Below, piece after piece: positions 38,725 through 47,266 of a DNA stretch of 64,000 nt (its first letter is position 1; every line of letters starts with the position of its first letter). The stretch spans positions 1 through 64,000 of the forward strand of contig CAUJET010000037.1 of assembly GCA_963169665.1 (NCBI GenBank), given 5' to 3'. Position numbers and translations under genes: made by a program. The notes under the pieces were generated by a model. That model was not told the DNA's origin, ran no database searches, and was given only the letters and a program-made list of their open reading frames with translations. Origin of the DNA: Actinomycetota bacterium (GTDB lineage Bacteria > Actinomycetota > Acidimicrobiia > Acidimicrobiales > Ilumatobacteraceae).

Positions 38725-40140
38725 ATGGGGACGAGCACACCGTCGACGCAGGGGAACACGAGGACCTATCTGAGTCAGAACGACGCGATCATGTGGACGG
38801 TCGAGTCGGATCCATTGCTGCGGTCGACGATCGTGGGGGTGGTCACCCTCGACCGGGCACCCGATTGGGACCGGCTGGTCGCACGGGTCGAGCACGTGAC
38901 CCGCATGGTGCCCGAACTGCGTGAACGCATCGTGCCGGTCCCCTTGCATCCGACCACGTGGCGATGGGAGCCCGATCCGGACTTCGACCTGGGCGCTCAC
39001 CTGCGACGGGTCGCGGCGCCTGCGCCGGCCACGATGCGGGAGGTGCTCGACATCGCCCGAGACAGTGCGCAGCACGGCTTCGATCGCACCAGGCCGCTGT
39101 GGGAGTTCATCCTCGTCGAGGGACTGGTCGACGGGACGGCAGCGCTCGTGATGAAGGCCCATCACGTCGTCACCGACGGCATCGGCGCCGTACAACTCGC
39201 CGTCCACCTGTTCGACCTCGAATCCGATCCGCCGACGCGAGGGGCGACCTCGCCGCGCCAGGACGCGGTCGCAGGTGCGCCGTCGGTGCGCGGGCTCGTG
39301 GCCGAGGCGCGCGAGGTGATCGCCCACGACCTCGATGGCGCAGTGCACCTGGTACGCGCCGCGTTGCCGTCGGTCGTGCCGAGCCTGTTGCGCGTGGTGC
39401 GCGACCCGTTGCACGCCGTGGTGGAGACCGTGCGGACGGCGCAGTCGATCGGCCGCACGGTGGCACCGATGACCCACACGCTGTCGCCCGTGATGGTCGA
39501 TCGTCATCGGCACACGACCTTCGAATCGATCGAGGTGCCCCTCGACGATCTGCGCCGTGCTGCGGGCGTGGCCGGTGGCACGCTCAACGACGGCTTCCTC
39601 GCCGCGATCACCGGCGGCCTGCGCCGATACCACGAGGCCAACGACGCCGAGGTCGAGGAGTTGCGCGTTGCGATGCCGGTGAGCCTGCGAACCTCCGCCG
39701 ACGACGCCGGCGGGAACCACGTGACCGTGATGCGCTTCACGGTGCCGGTCGGGGTGGCCGACGCCGACGAGCGGATCCGACGCCTCCACGACATCGGCCG
39801 TCGCATCCGCCAGGAGCGCTCACTCGCCCACACCGAGGCCATCGCCGGGTTCTTGAACCTGATGCCGAACGGGGTGCTCGGCACCATGCTCAAGCACATC
39901 GACTTCCTCGCCAGCAACGTGCCGGGCGTCCCCGTGCCGCTCTTCCTCGAAGGTGTGCGGGTCCGTCGTTACGTGCCGTTCGGGCCCACCGCCGGGTCGT
40001 CGCTCAACGTCACACTGATGACCTACGACGGGATGTGCTGCATCGGCGTGAACATCGACACGGCAGCGGTGACCGACGTGGCGCTGTTCATGCGCTGCCT
40101 GCGCGAGGGGTTCGGTGAGGTGCTCGCGCTGGCCGACTAG
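38725..40140 (+). CDS. Wax-ester synthase / diacylglycerol acyltransferase
   Basis: 471 residues, WS/DGAT family. The catalytic HHxxxDG motif is HHVVTDG (146-152); the family's PLW motif (RPLWEFILVEG) and the C-terminal NVPGVP motif are also present. It makes triacylglycerol or wax esters from acyl-CoA at the membrane, a carbon store typical of actinobacteria. ATG 38725 opens MGTSTPSTQGNTRTYLSQND. Divergent from the Pat-like gene; its TAG stop forms the -10 box of the next gene. Confidence 0.92.
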   Translation: MGTSTPSTQGNTRTYLSQNDAIMWTVESDPLLRSTIVGVVTLDRAPDWDRLVARVEHVTRMVPELRERIVPVPLHPTTWRWEPDPDFDLGAHLRRVAAPAPATMREVLDIARDSAQHGFDRTRPLWEFILVEGLVDGTAALVMKAHHVVTDGIGAVQLAVHLFDLESDPPTRGATSPRQDAVAGAPSVRGLVAEAREVIAHDLDGAVHLVRAALPSVVPSLLRVVRDPLHAVVETVRTAQSIGRTVAPMTHTLSPVMVDRHRHTTFESIEVPLDDLRRAAGVAGGTLNDGFLAAITGGLRRYHEANDAEVEELRVAMPVSLRTSADDAGGNHVTVMRFTVPVGVADADERIRRLHDIGRRIRQERSLAHTEAIAGFLNLMPNGVLGTMLKHIDFLASNVPGVPVPLFLEGVRVRRYVPFGPTAGSSLNVTLMTYDGMCCIGVNIDTAAVTDVALFMRCLREGFGEVLALAD

Positions 40141-40143
40141 CGT
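40138..40143 (+). promoter_or_regulatory. -10 box of the M17 aminopeptidase gene, overlapping the upstream stop
   Basis: TAGCGT: TAG (40138-40140) is the wax-ester synthase stop. 9 nt to ATG 40153. Confidence 0.4.
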
Positions 40144-40152
40144 CTCGTCGTC

Positions 40153-41646
40153 ATGGCCGCTCCCGGTGCTCGACCCATGCCACGACTCTCGGCTCGACGG
40201 ACACCGCTCGTCGCCGTCCCCCCTCGTTCGACCCATCTGCTGGTGGTGACGACGCCCGACGATCCGCTGCCGGACGCCCCGGGACGCGAGGCCATCCGTC
40301 GGGCCCGTGCGCGTTCGATCGGCGGCGCCGTCGCCGCTGCGGCAGCGCCCGCTCCGGTGACGGTGCAACTCGATGGCGGGCAGCTGGTCACCTGGGTCGT
40401 GGTCGACCCCTCGGCGAGCACCTTCGACCGGGCCACCTCGATCCGCACGGGGCTCGCATCGCTCCTCGCGGAGCATCCGGCGTCGCTCGACGTGTCGATC
40501 CACGCCGGGCCCGACGTCGCCGCAGGCCTCGCGGTCGACGCTGCGCACGTCGCGCTGGTGAACGCCGTCCCGCTGCCGTCGTGGAAGCGTGGGCCCGCGC
40601 CGCGCCGGCTGGCGTCGGTCACCCTGCACGGCGTGCCGGCCGGCACCTCTTTCACGGAGGTGCGAGCACTGGCCGAGGGCAACCAGTTGTGTCGGGAGTT
40701 GACGGCAGCACCGGCGAACGCGCTCGGTCCCGCGGTCTACCGCGCCCGCCTCGCCGAGCTCGCCCGCGCCGAGGGGTGGAAGCGCCAGGAGTTCGGCGTC
40801 GACCGGTTGGAGCGGATGGGGGCGGGGGCATTCCTCGCGGTCGCTCGAGGCAGCGACCAGCGCGACGCAGCGATCGTCCGCCTCACCTACGACGGTCGGC
40901 CGTCGCGGGCCCGGGCCGGTGCGGCCGGAAGGTCCGTGGCACTGGTGGGCAAGGGCATCTGCTTCGACACCGGTGGCCACAACCTGAAGAAGGACACGTC
41001 GATGAACGAGATGCACCACGACATGAACGGCTCCGCCGTTGCCGTCGGTGCGCTGCTCGCCGCCAGTCGGCTCCGACTCCCGCTGCGGATCGACGTCTGG
41101 CTCGCGATCGCCCAGAACCACCTGTCGCCGTCGGCCTACACGCAGAACGAGGTGGTGACCGCGCTCGACGGCACGACCATCGAGACGACTCACACCGACG
41201 CGGAGGGTCGCATGGTGCTCGCCGACACACTGGTCCTGGCGGCGAAGGAACAGCCCGACGAGATCATCGACTTCGCGACCCTCACCGGGTCGATGTGGAT
41301 CGCGCTCGGGTCGCGCATGAGCGGGGTGATCGCCAACCGCGACGAGTTCGCCGCACGTGCAGTCGCCGCCGGTGCCGTGACCGGCGAGCGTGTGGTGGCG
41401 TTCCCGATGCCGGCCGACTACGACGAGGCGCTGGCGTCATCGGTCGCCGACGTGAAGCAGTGCGTGCTCGAGAGCGGCGCGGCCGATCATCTCCTGGCGG
41501 CCCGGTTCCTGCAGCGCTTCGTCGGCGATCGCCCGTGGCTGCATGTCGACCTGTCGGCCGTGAGCTGCAAGGGCGGGCTCGGCGCGGTGGGGACCGACGT
41601 CACCGGGTTCGGCGTGGGCCTCACGCTCCGTCTGCTGCAGGCCTGA
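40153..41646 (+). CDS. Leucyl aminopeptidase (M17 family)
   Basis: 497 residues, two-metal cytosolic exopeptidase. Metal and catalytic motifs: VGKGICFDTGG, HHDMNGSAVAVG and TTHTDAEGRMVLAD. The signature octapeptide normally reads NTDAEGRL; here the Asn is His and the Leu is Met. The N-terminal macro-like domain is present but divergent. Length is normal. Convergent with and overlapping (26 bp) the MFS gene at 41621. Confidence 0.9.
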   Translation: MAAPGARPMPRLSARRTPLVAVPPRSTHLLVVTTPDDPLPDAPGREAIRRARARSIGGAVAAAAAPAPVTVQLDGGQLVTWVVVDPSASTFDRATSIRTGLASLLAEHPASLDVSIHAGPDVAAGLAVDAAHVALVNAVPLPSWKRGPAPRRLASVTLHGVPAGTSFTEVRALAEGNQLCRELTAAPANALGPAVYRARLAELARAEGWKRQEFGVDRLERMGAGAFLAVARGSDQRDAAIVRLTYDGRPSRARAGAAGRSVALVGKGICFDTGGHNLKKDTSMNEMHHDMNGSAVAVGALLAASRLRLPLRIDVWLAIAQNHLSPSAYTQNEVVTALDGTTIETTHTDAEGRMVLADTLVLAAKEQPDEIIDFATLTGSMWIALGSRMSGVIANRDEFAARAVAAGAVTGERVVAFPMPADYDEALASSVADVKQCVLESGAADHLLAARFLQRFVGDRPWLHVDLSAVSCKGGLGAVGTDVTGFGVGLTLRLLQA

Positions 41647-42979
41647 CCGAGACCTCCGCCACATCCGGCCCCTCCGAGAGGTCCGACGCGGCGCGCGCTG
41701 CCTCGAGGCGAGCGGTGGTGAGCCGCTGCCGGCCGAAGACGAACAGGGCGGCGTGCACCAGAGCATCCGCCAGCCAGACCGAGCGCAGTGCCCAGTCGCG
41801 GGTGGTGAAGCGATCGACGGCGAAGACGATCAGCCCGCCGGCCGCCGCGCCGATCGGCATCATGCCCCACGCGAAGAAGCGGTAGACGCTGTTCACCCGA
41901 CCCAGCAGATGCGACGGGATGATCCGTTGCCGCAGGCTCACCGTGATGACGTTCCAGAGCGTCCCGAGCAGCGCCATGAACGCGAACATCACCATCACCA
42001 CCGGCCAGTACGGCAGTGCGAAGATCACCGTCGCCACGACCGTCGCGCCGCCGAGGGTGAGGCCGAGGCAGGTGCCGCTGCCGAGGCGGGTCGAGATCGC
42101 CGAGGCGAACGTCCCGCCGAGGATGCCGCCCAACGCGAGACCGAAGCCGAGCACCGTGAACAGGACCGGGCCGACCTCGAGGACCTCCTGCGCGTACAGC
42201 ACGAGGGTCGCACCCCCCAGCATCGAGGCGAAGTTCATCAGCCCGAGGATGATCGCCATCGATCGCAGCAGTTCGTGACGCCAGAGCCATCGGACGCCTT
42301 CCGCGAGTTCGGCCCGCCAGTGCTGTGGCGCCGCATCCTCGACACGCTCGGCTCGGAACGTGCCGGGGATGAGCCACACCAGTGCCGCGGCGACGAAGAA
42401 CGATCCGGCATCGACGAAGAACGGCAACGAGAACGCGGCGAAGAGCAGGACGGAGCCGAGGGGCGGCCCGACGAAGGTGTTGGCGACACTCTCGGCTGCC
42501 CACAGGCGACCGTTGGCGCGCTCGAGGTCGTCGGCGTGCACCAACGCCGGCATGAAGGTCTGGCCGCAGTTGTCGGCGAGGACCTCGGCCATGCCGAGCA
42601 GGAGCGTGGCGACGAGCACGAGCAGGTACAGGCCGGTGGTCGTGCCGACGACGAGATCCACCTCGTCGGGTCCGGGGAGATCGCCGCGACGACCGAGGAC
42701 GGCGACCGCGACGATCAGGGTGAGACAGCCCCGCAGCACGTTCATCGCGACCATCGCTCGACGCCGGTCGATCCGGTCGGTGATGACCCCGGCGGGCAGC
42801 GTGAACACCAACCAGGGGAGGCGCTGGGCGACGACGACGAGCGAGACGAGCAGCGGGTCGCGAGTGACCGCGGATGCCAGCCACGGGTAGGCGATCTGGC
42901 CCACGCCGTCGCCGAGGTTGCTGATCGTCGTCGCGGCGAGCAGCTTGCGATACCTCGCACCGAGCGACGAGCGCGTCAT
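41621..42979 (-). CDS. MFS transporter under ArsR-type control
   Basis: 452 residues, about twelve membrane segments. The N-terminal MTRSSLGARYRKLLAATTISNLGDG and VFTLPAGVITDRIDRRRAM (motif A) match the drug/siderophore-exporter-type MFS group (EntS-like). It starts in a 4-bp overlap with the regulator stop, so it is that regulator's probable target. Substrate is unproven; the neighbouring MhuD gene hints at haem or iron. Confidence 0.85.
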   Translation of the reverse strand: MTRSSLGARYRKLLAATTISNLGDGVGQIAYPWLASAVTRDPLLVSLVVVAQRLPWLVFTLPAGVITDRIDRRRAMVAMNVLRGCLTLIVAVAVLGRRGDLPGPDEVDLVVGTTTGLYLLVLVATLLLGMAEVLADNCGQTFMPALVHADDLERANGRLWAAESVANTFVGPPLGSVLLFAAFSLPFFVDAGSFFVAAALVWLIPGTFRAERVEDAAPQHWRAELAEGVRWLWRHELLRSMAIILGLMNFASMLGGATLVLYAQEVLEVGPVLFTVLGFGLALGGILGGTFASAISTRLGSGTCLGLTLGGATVVATVIFALPYWPVVMVMFAFMALLGTLWNVITVSLRQRIIPSHLLGRVNSVYRFFAWGMMPIGAAAGGLIVFAVDRFTTRDWALRSVWLADALVHAALFVFGRQRLTTARLEAARAASDLSEGPDVAEVSVRPAADGA

Positions 42980-43569
42980 CCGGCGCTCCGGCCGGACGGG
43001 AGGCGGTTCGTCGGGAACACACCGACGAGGAGGCCGTACTCGCGGTCGCCTGCGCGTGGGAGCCGGGTGAATTCGAGCGCGAGCGCCATGACCCGTTCGG
43101 TGAATTCGGCCGCGTGCTCGGGTGGGATCCGTGCATGGCGATACGTGAAGCCGCCGGTCTGCACCTCGTCGGGTGCCTCGAGGTCGATCTCGCTGCGGGC
43201 GTCGGCGAAGAAGGGGAGATCGTTCGTGTCGGCACGGTCGGGGAACCTGATGGTGCGGGCGGTGCGGCCGTAGTAGCGCTCCTCGATCGCTCGCACCTTG
43301 CGGGTGCGCACCACCCGCAGCATGCCTGCCTCGACGAGCACGTCGACGTGGTGAGCGACGCTGCCTCTCGGCTTGCCGACCAGCTCGGCCAGCTCGGTGA
43401 CCGTCATCGCCCGTTCGAGCACCAGGTCGACGAGGAGCGAGCGGAGGGGATGGCCGAGGGCCTTGAGACGCACCGGCGTGTCGGCCGCCACGAACTCGGC
43501 GAGCTCGTAGTCGACGTCGTGCAGGGGCTGCAGGGGTTGCAGGGGTTGTGTCCGATCATTGTCCGACAT
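42976..43569 (-). CDS. ArsR-like winged-helix transcriptional regulator
   Basis: 197 residues. A winged helix spans about 30-105 (LKALGHPLRSLLVDLVL, VTELAELVGKPRGSVAHHVDVL, EAGMLRVVRTRKVRAIEERYYG). A C-terminal domain of about 90 residues without a cysteine metal site suggests a non-metal ligand. ATG 43569 lies inside a perfect palindrome and 7 nt after a consensus -10 (TAATAT), so it is leaderless. The N-terminus encodes LQPLQPLHD from a small repeat. ATGA overlap with the MFS gene. Confidence 0.85.
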   Translation of the reverse strand: MSDNDRTQPLQPLQPLHDVDYELAEFVAADTPVRLKALGHPLRSLLVDLVLERAMTVTELAELVGKPRGSVAHHVDVLVEAGMLRVVRTRKVRAIEERYYGRTARTIRFPDRADTNDLPFFADARSEIDLEAPDEVQTGGFTYRHARIPPEHAAEFTERVMALALEFTRLPRAGDREYGLLVGVFPTNRLPSGRSAG

Positions 43570-43595
43570 TTGTCGGATATTACGGAAAAGTCGGA
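43562..43595. promoter_or_regulatory. Operator/promoter between arsR-like gene and mhuD
   Basis: Perfect palindrome TCCGAC-ATTT-GTCGGA (43562-43577) covering the regulator's start codon and initiation region. A further direct half-site GTCGGA lies at 43590-43595, 18 bp from the previous GTCGGA. The regulator promoter reads TTGCGT (43605-43600), 17 nt, TAATAT (43582-43577) on the minus strand. Likely autoregulation, possibly also control of mhuD. Confidence 0.6.
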
Positions 43596-43624
43596 CGATA
43601 CGCAACCATGGCATCATCGAGGCC

Positions 43625-43957
43625 ATGACCATCATCAAGATCAACGCGCTCACCGTGCCCGCCGAGATGGGTGAGGAGGTGGCCCGTCGCTTCGCCGCCC
43701 GGGCCGGCGCCGTCGACGGCCACGACGGCTTCGAGGGCTTCGAACTGCTGAAGCCGACCGACGACCGGACCACCTGGTTGGTGGTCACCCGCTGGCGTGA
43801 CGAGGCTGCCTTCGACGCCTGGCGGAACTCGGCATCGTTCGCCCACGGCCACCGTGGTCCCGACGCGAACGAGAGCGCTGCCGCGCCGCAGCCGCCCATG
43901 CCGATCCAGGCGGAGCTGTGGAGCTACGAGGTGGCGCTCGGCCGCCCGGCCTCCTGA
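43625..43957 (+). CDS. mhuD: MhuD-type haem-degrading monooxygenase (ABM fold)
   Basis: 110 residues. The sequence MTIIKINALTVPAEMGEEVA, RRFAARAGAVDG and FEGFELLKPTDD matches Mycobacterium tuberculosis MhuD closely from memory. The MhuD active-site Asn7 and Trp66 are in the same positions here, and a histidine pair (HGHRG, 74 and 76) surrounds the haem-ligand position. MhuD opens haem to mycobilin and releases iron. Stops of this gene and the convergent one share TGATCA (43955-43960). Divergent from the ArsR-like gene, with the palindrome between them. Confidence 0.85.
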   Translation: MTIIKINALTVPAEMGEEVARRFAARAGAVDGHDGFEGFELLKPTDDRTTWLVVTRWRDEAAFDAWRNSASFAHGHRGPDANESAAAPQPPMPIQAELWSYEVALGRPAS

Positions 43958-44557
43958 TCAGCGCACGACGATGGCGTCGTTGCCCCACGGGGTGAGCGCC
44001 GCCGGAGCGACCGGCTCCTCGCGGAACGCCGCGGGCAACTCGTCGACCATGTGCAAGATCGCGCCGAGCCGACCGACGCCGACGAACAGCGCGACGTCGA
44101 GTGCGAGTTCGACGATCTCCCCATCGTCGAAGTGCTCGTGCAGGGCCGCGAACACCGTGTCGTCGATGGCGAGGTGGTTGGTGGCGAACAGCTCACCGAA
44201 GCGGATCGCGGCACGCTCGGCATCGGTGAGGTCGGGTGCCTCGGCCGGCCGTTCGAGCGAGCAGACGAGGTCCTCGGTCAGGCCTGCGTCGACGGCGTCG
44301 GTGTACCGGATCGCCATGCAGCTGCGACACTGGTTGTGGAACGCGACGCGGAGCCGGACGAGCTCGACGAGTCGTGGGTCGAGTCGCCGGTGGCGCTTCA
44401 GCGAACCGGTGAACGCCATCAGCCCGGTGGCGAGTTCGGGTCGGTGCGCGAAGTAGCGCATGAGTCCGTTCTCGAGCGGCGTGCGCGTCTCGGGGGCGAT
44501 GGCGTCGACGAGTCGCTGGTCCCACTCGCTCGGATCGATCTGTCGGATGCGGTCCAT
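43958..44557 (-). CDS. Carboxymuconolactone decarboxylase / AhpD-like protein
   Basis: 199 residues, all-helical CMD/AhpD fold. The redox CxxC-type site is HNQCRSCMAIRYTDAVDAGL with the usual downstream acidic/histidine pattern. Probably a peroxidase-type or decarboxylase-type enzyme; substrate unknown. A good Shine-Dalgarno (AGGAGAAGGA) precedes ATG 44557, so this gene is not leaderless. Confidence 0.85.
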   Translation of the reverse strand: MDRIRQIDPSEWDQRLVDAIAPETRTPLENGLMRYFAHRPELATGLMAFTGSLKRHRRLDPRLVELVRLRVAFHNQCRSCMAIRYTDAVDAGLTEDLVCSLERPAEAPDLTDAERAAIRFGELFATNHLAIDDTVFAALHEHFDDGEIVELALDVALFVGVGRLGAILHMVDELPAAFREEPVAPAALTPWGNDAIVVR

Positions 44558-44606
44558 GGTGTGTCCTTCTCCTGTCGGTTCGTGTCGGTAGCTCGGGTCC
44601 GGCGCG

Positions 44607-45098
44607 TCAGCGTGCCGGGAGCTTGTGGTTGTCCCACGTGACGAGGTGGTCAGGTGTGAACACCACCCATCGCCACATGCGCCCGCGGGCCGATGCCTCC
44701 ATCCGCAGCCCCGTCGTGTCGGCGGGCATCGGCTCGCCGTGGCCGCCCGCGTACTTCACGCCCATCTGCCCGCGCACGATGTCGAGGCCGGTGTCGGCCG
44801 CTTCGTCGTCGGTGGTCTCGAGCACTCGGGCTCGTCCCTGGAACATCGCGCCCTGCAGCTCGGGGAAGCGTTCGTTGCGATCGACGAGAACCGTGCACAC
44901 CGGGGTACGGCGGAGGTTCGCGATCTTCTGACCGCGGCAGTAGAAGTAGATCTTGCCCTCGGCCCAACCGAACCACAGCGGCGTGACGTTGATGCGATCG
45001 CCCGGGCCCACCGTCGCGACCCGCATGTTCCACGAGGTGAGCATCAGCTCGTCGAGTTCGTCGTCGGTGAGGCTGACTCCTGCAGCAAGGCTTCCCAT
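44607..45098 (-). CDS. PNPOx-like / F420-dependent split-barrel protein
   Basis: 163 residues: LDELMLTSWNMRVATVGPGD, NVTPLWFGWAEGKIYFYC, KIANLRRTPVCTVLVD. This is the pyridoxamine-phosphate-oxidase-like fold used with FMN or F420. The C-terminal half (VVFTPDHLVTWDNHKL) fits the F420-dependent actinobacterial group. ATG 45098 is chosen because homology starts soon after. Divergent from the DUF2855 gene by 31 bp. Confidence 0.82.
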   Translation of the reverse strand: MGSLAAGVSLTDDELDELMLTSWNMRVATVGPGDRINVTPLWFGWAEGKIYFYCRGQKIANLRRTPVCTVLVDRNERFPELQGAMFQGRARVLETTDDEAADTGLDIVRGQMGVKYAGGHGEPMPADTTGLRMEASARGRMWRWVVFTPDHLVTWDNHKLPAR

Positions 45099-45115
45099 GT
45101 GCGAATGGTGGCACG

Positions 45116-45121
45116 TAGGGT
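45116..45121 (+). promoter_or_regulatory. -10 box of the DUF2855 gene (leaderless)
   Basis: TAGGGT, 8 nt before ATG 45130. Confidence 0.4.
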
Positions 45122-45129
45122 CCGATTCC

Positions 45130-46257
45130 ATGGACCCGAGCTCCCGCCCTGCAGACACCGACCGCAGCCCGAATCCGCGCTGCATCCAGTTCGAGGTGCG
45201 TCGCGACGACATGCGCCGCCATCGCGTCGAGGAGGGCCCGGTCCCCGAGCCGGGCGAGGGCGAGGTGGTGCTGCAGCTCGATCACGCGGCGCTCACCGCG
45301 AACAACATCACCTACGGCGCGTTCGGTGACGTGATGGGGTACTGGAACTTCTTCCCCGCGGACGACGGCTGGGGGCGCGTGCCGGTGTGGGGCTTCGCCG
45401 ACGTCGTCTCGTCGCGCGCCGAGGGCATCGTCGACGGCGAGCGCGTGTACGGGTACTTCCCGATGTCGTCGCACCTCGTCGTGACCGCGGGGCGCGTCAC
45501 GCCGACGGGTTTCGTCGACGTCGCTGCGCACCGGGCATCGTTGCCGCCCGTCTACAACCAGTACCAACGGATCGCCGACCGGGCGACCGCGCAGGACGAG
45601 CACGTGCACGCGGTCCTGCGCCCGTTGTTCACCACGTCGTTCCTCATCGACGACTGGCTCGCCGGGCAGGACGTGTTCGGCGCCCGGACCGTGATCATCG
45701 CGAGCGCGTCGAGCAAGACCGGACTCGCGCTCGCAGCGCTCCTGCACGCCCGCGGCGGCATCGAGGTGATCGGCCTCACGTCGGCGCGCAACGCGGCGTT
45801 CGTCGGCTCGGTCGGCTACTACGACCGGGTGGTCACGTACGACGACATCGCCGGCGCCGACGGCCTCGACGCGTCGGCGCCGTCGGTGCTCGTCGACATG
45901 GGCGGCGACGCTGCCGTCCTCGCCGCCGTGCACGGACACGTCGGTGACTCGCTGCGTCACAGCTGTCAGGTGGGTGCCACGCACTGGGAGGACGTCCGCT
46001 TCGGCGTCCAGCTGCCCGGCCCGGCGCCGGCGATGTTCTTCGCGCCCGACCACGTGCAGCGGCGCGTCGCCGACTGGGGTGGCAGCGGGTTCGACGAGCG
46101 CGTCGGTGCGGCGTGGGACGTCTTCCTCACGTCGGCGGGCGGGTGGCTCGACATCGTCGAGGCGAGCGGTGCCGATGCGGTCGCCGCAGCGTTCGACGAG
46201 GTGCTCGACGGTCGTGTGCCGGCGAACCAGGCGTACGTGATCTCGCTGGACGCCTGA
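45130..46257 (+). CDS. DUF2855 family (MDR-like oxidoreductase)
   Basis: 375 residues resembling a medium-chain dehydrogenase without zinc ligands. Seen: VVLQLDHAALTANNITYG, WGRVPVWGFADVVSS, ERVYGYFPMSSHLVV, and a Rossmann part VIIASASSKTGLALAALLHARGG followed by GLTSARN. Function is unknown; members are often near fatty-acid or ketone metabolism. The stop sits in a 13-bp-period repeat (GCCTGACGC at 46252 and 46265). Confidence 0.82.
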   Translation: MDPSSRPADTDRSPNPRCIQFEVRRDDMRRHRVEEGPVPEPGEGEVVLQLDHAALTANNITYGAFGDVMGYWNFFPADDGWGRVPVWGFADVVSSRAEGIVDGERVYGYFPMSSHLVVTAGRVTPTGFVDVAAHRASLPPVYNQYQRIADRATAQDEHVHAVLRPLFTTSFLIDDWLAGQDVFGARTVIIASASSKTGLALAALLHARGGIEVIGLTSARNAAFVGSVGYYDRVVTYDDIAGADGLDASAPSVLVDMGGDAAVLAAVHGHVGDSLRHSCQVGATHWEDVRFGVQLPGPAPAMFFAPDHVQRRVADWGGSGFDERVGAAWDVFLTSAGGWLDIVEASGADAVAAAFDEVLDGRVPANQAYVISLDA

Positions 46258-46273
46258 CGCCACGGCCTGACGC
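46252..46273 (+). repeat. 13-bp-period duplication across the DUF2855 stop
   Basis: GCCTGACGC at 46252-46260 and 46265-46273; TGA 46255-46257 is the stop codon. Confidence 0.8.
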
Positions 46274-46466
46274 GCTGTTCACGCGGCGGCAACGTCGTCG
46301 GCCTGCGGCGGTGACGAACCGGCGGCATCGTTCCTCGAGAGCGATCAGGTCGACCGACCGACCGGCGGCTCCTCGCCGAGTTGCTCGCGACCGGTGGTCC
46401 GGTCGGCGAGGTCGTCGGCGAGGAGGCGACGTCAGACGGAGCCGAGGAGGTGGCCGGCCTGTCGGA

Positions 46467-47156
46467 TCAGCTGGTCGACCACGGCTGGTAGCACGAGCTG
46501 CCGTTGCGGGCCCAGAACGTGCACAGCGCTGCGGCGGCACGGACGTTCTGCACGGGGTCCATCAGCGTGAACGCATCGACCGGTTCGCCGAGCGTCTCGT
46601 TCAGGAACGACAACGTGATGTCGTTGATCTGGAGGAGGCCGGAGTCGCTGGTGCGCGAGCGGATCTCGGCCCAGCAGTTCGATTCTCGCCACGCCAGACG
46701 GGACATTCGTAGGACGTCCCACCCGATCGCCGGTGCGTGGATCATCAACAGGTCCTCGTACTGGGTGCAACGACCGGGCGCCTCGGTGCCGTCGGGGCCG
46801 GGGATCACGACGCGCGCCGGGGCGGTGCTGGTGGTCGTCGCGGGCGCGGTGGTCGCCGTGCGATCGGCCGTGTGATCGGGTGTCGGGACGGAGGTCGTGG
46901 CGGGGGCGGCGACGGCCGTCGTGGCGACCGGTGCGCTCGCCTGGCTCGCGATCGATGACGCGGTCTCGGGCGCGTCGCACTGGCTGGTGCCGAGGAACAG
47001 CGTCGCCACGACGGCCGAGCAACGCTGCAGCGTGCGACGGCGCCGACGGCGCGAGGCGGCCTCGCCGAGGTGGTCGCCGAGGTGGTCGCCGATGTGGCCG
47101 CGGGGGTGGGCCGAGGAGCGGTGGAGCGCGTCGGATGAGGGGTGGGGTCGGTTCAT
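46467..47156 (-). CDS. Exported lytic-transglycosylase-like (lysozyme-fold) protein
   Basis: 229 residues. A charged head containing HIGDHLGDHLGE and an RRRRRR patch precedes a membrane/signal segment (CSAVVATLFLGTSQC; Cys in LGTSQC could be a lipobox but is not classical). A Thr/Ala/Pro linker leads to a small lysozyme-like domain: RLAWRESNCWAEIRSRTSDS with the catalytic-type Glu, SGLLQIND, and a C-terminal Cys pair region CTFWARNGSSCYQPW. Probably acts on peptidoglycan outside the membrane. ATG 47156 has a TACAAC box 8 nt upstream. Confidence 0.75.
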   Translation of the reverse strand: MNRPHPSSDALHRSSAHPRGHIGDHLGDHLGEAASRRRRRRTLQRCSAVVATLFLGTSQCDAPETASSIASQASAPVATTAVAAPATTSVPTPDHTADRTATTAPATTTSTAPARVVIPGPDGTEAPGRCTQYEDLLMIHAPAIGWDVLRMSRLAWRESNCWAEIRSRTSDSGLLQINDITLSFLNETLGEPVDAFTLMDPVQNVRAAAALCTFWARNGSSCYQPWSTS

Positions 47157-47170
47157 GGGCGACCGTTGTA

Positions 47171-47193
47171 ACCCAATCGCAACACAATTGGGT
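47171..47193. promoter_or_regulatory. Perfect 7-9-7 inverted repeat in the transglycosylase promoter region
   Basis: ACCCAAT (47171-47177), 9-nt spacer, ATTGGGT (47187-47193). It overlaps the promoter area of the 46467-47156 gene in unusually AT-rich sequence, 74 bp before the divergent mug gene. Looks like a regulator binding site; the protein is unknown. Confidence 0.45.
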
Positions 47194-47266
47194 GCGCGGG
47201 TGACGGGTGTCATGCCGGGTCGGGACGTGCCTCGCGGCCGGCACGCCGGTCGGCGAGACTGTCCGA

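Noticed and set aside
46258-46466. A further gene between DUF2855 and the transglycosylase-like gene
   Set aside because: Open frames here are Arg/Gly-rich compositional artefacts without motifs or start signals; only GC-rich hairpins are visible.
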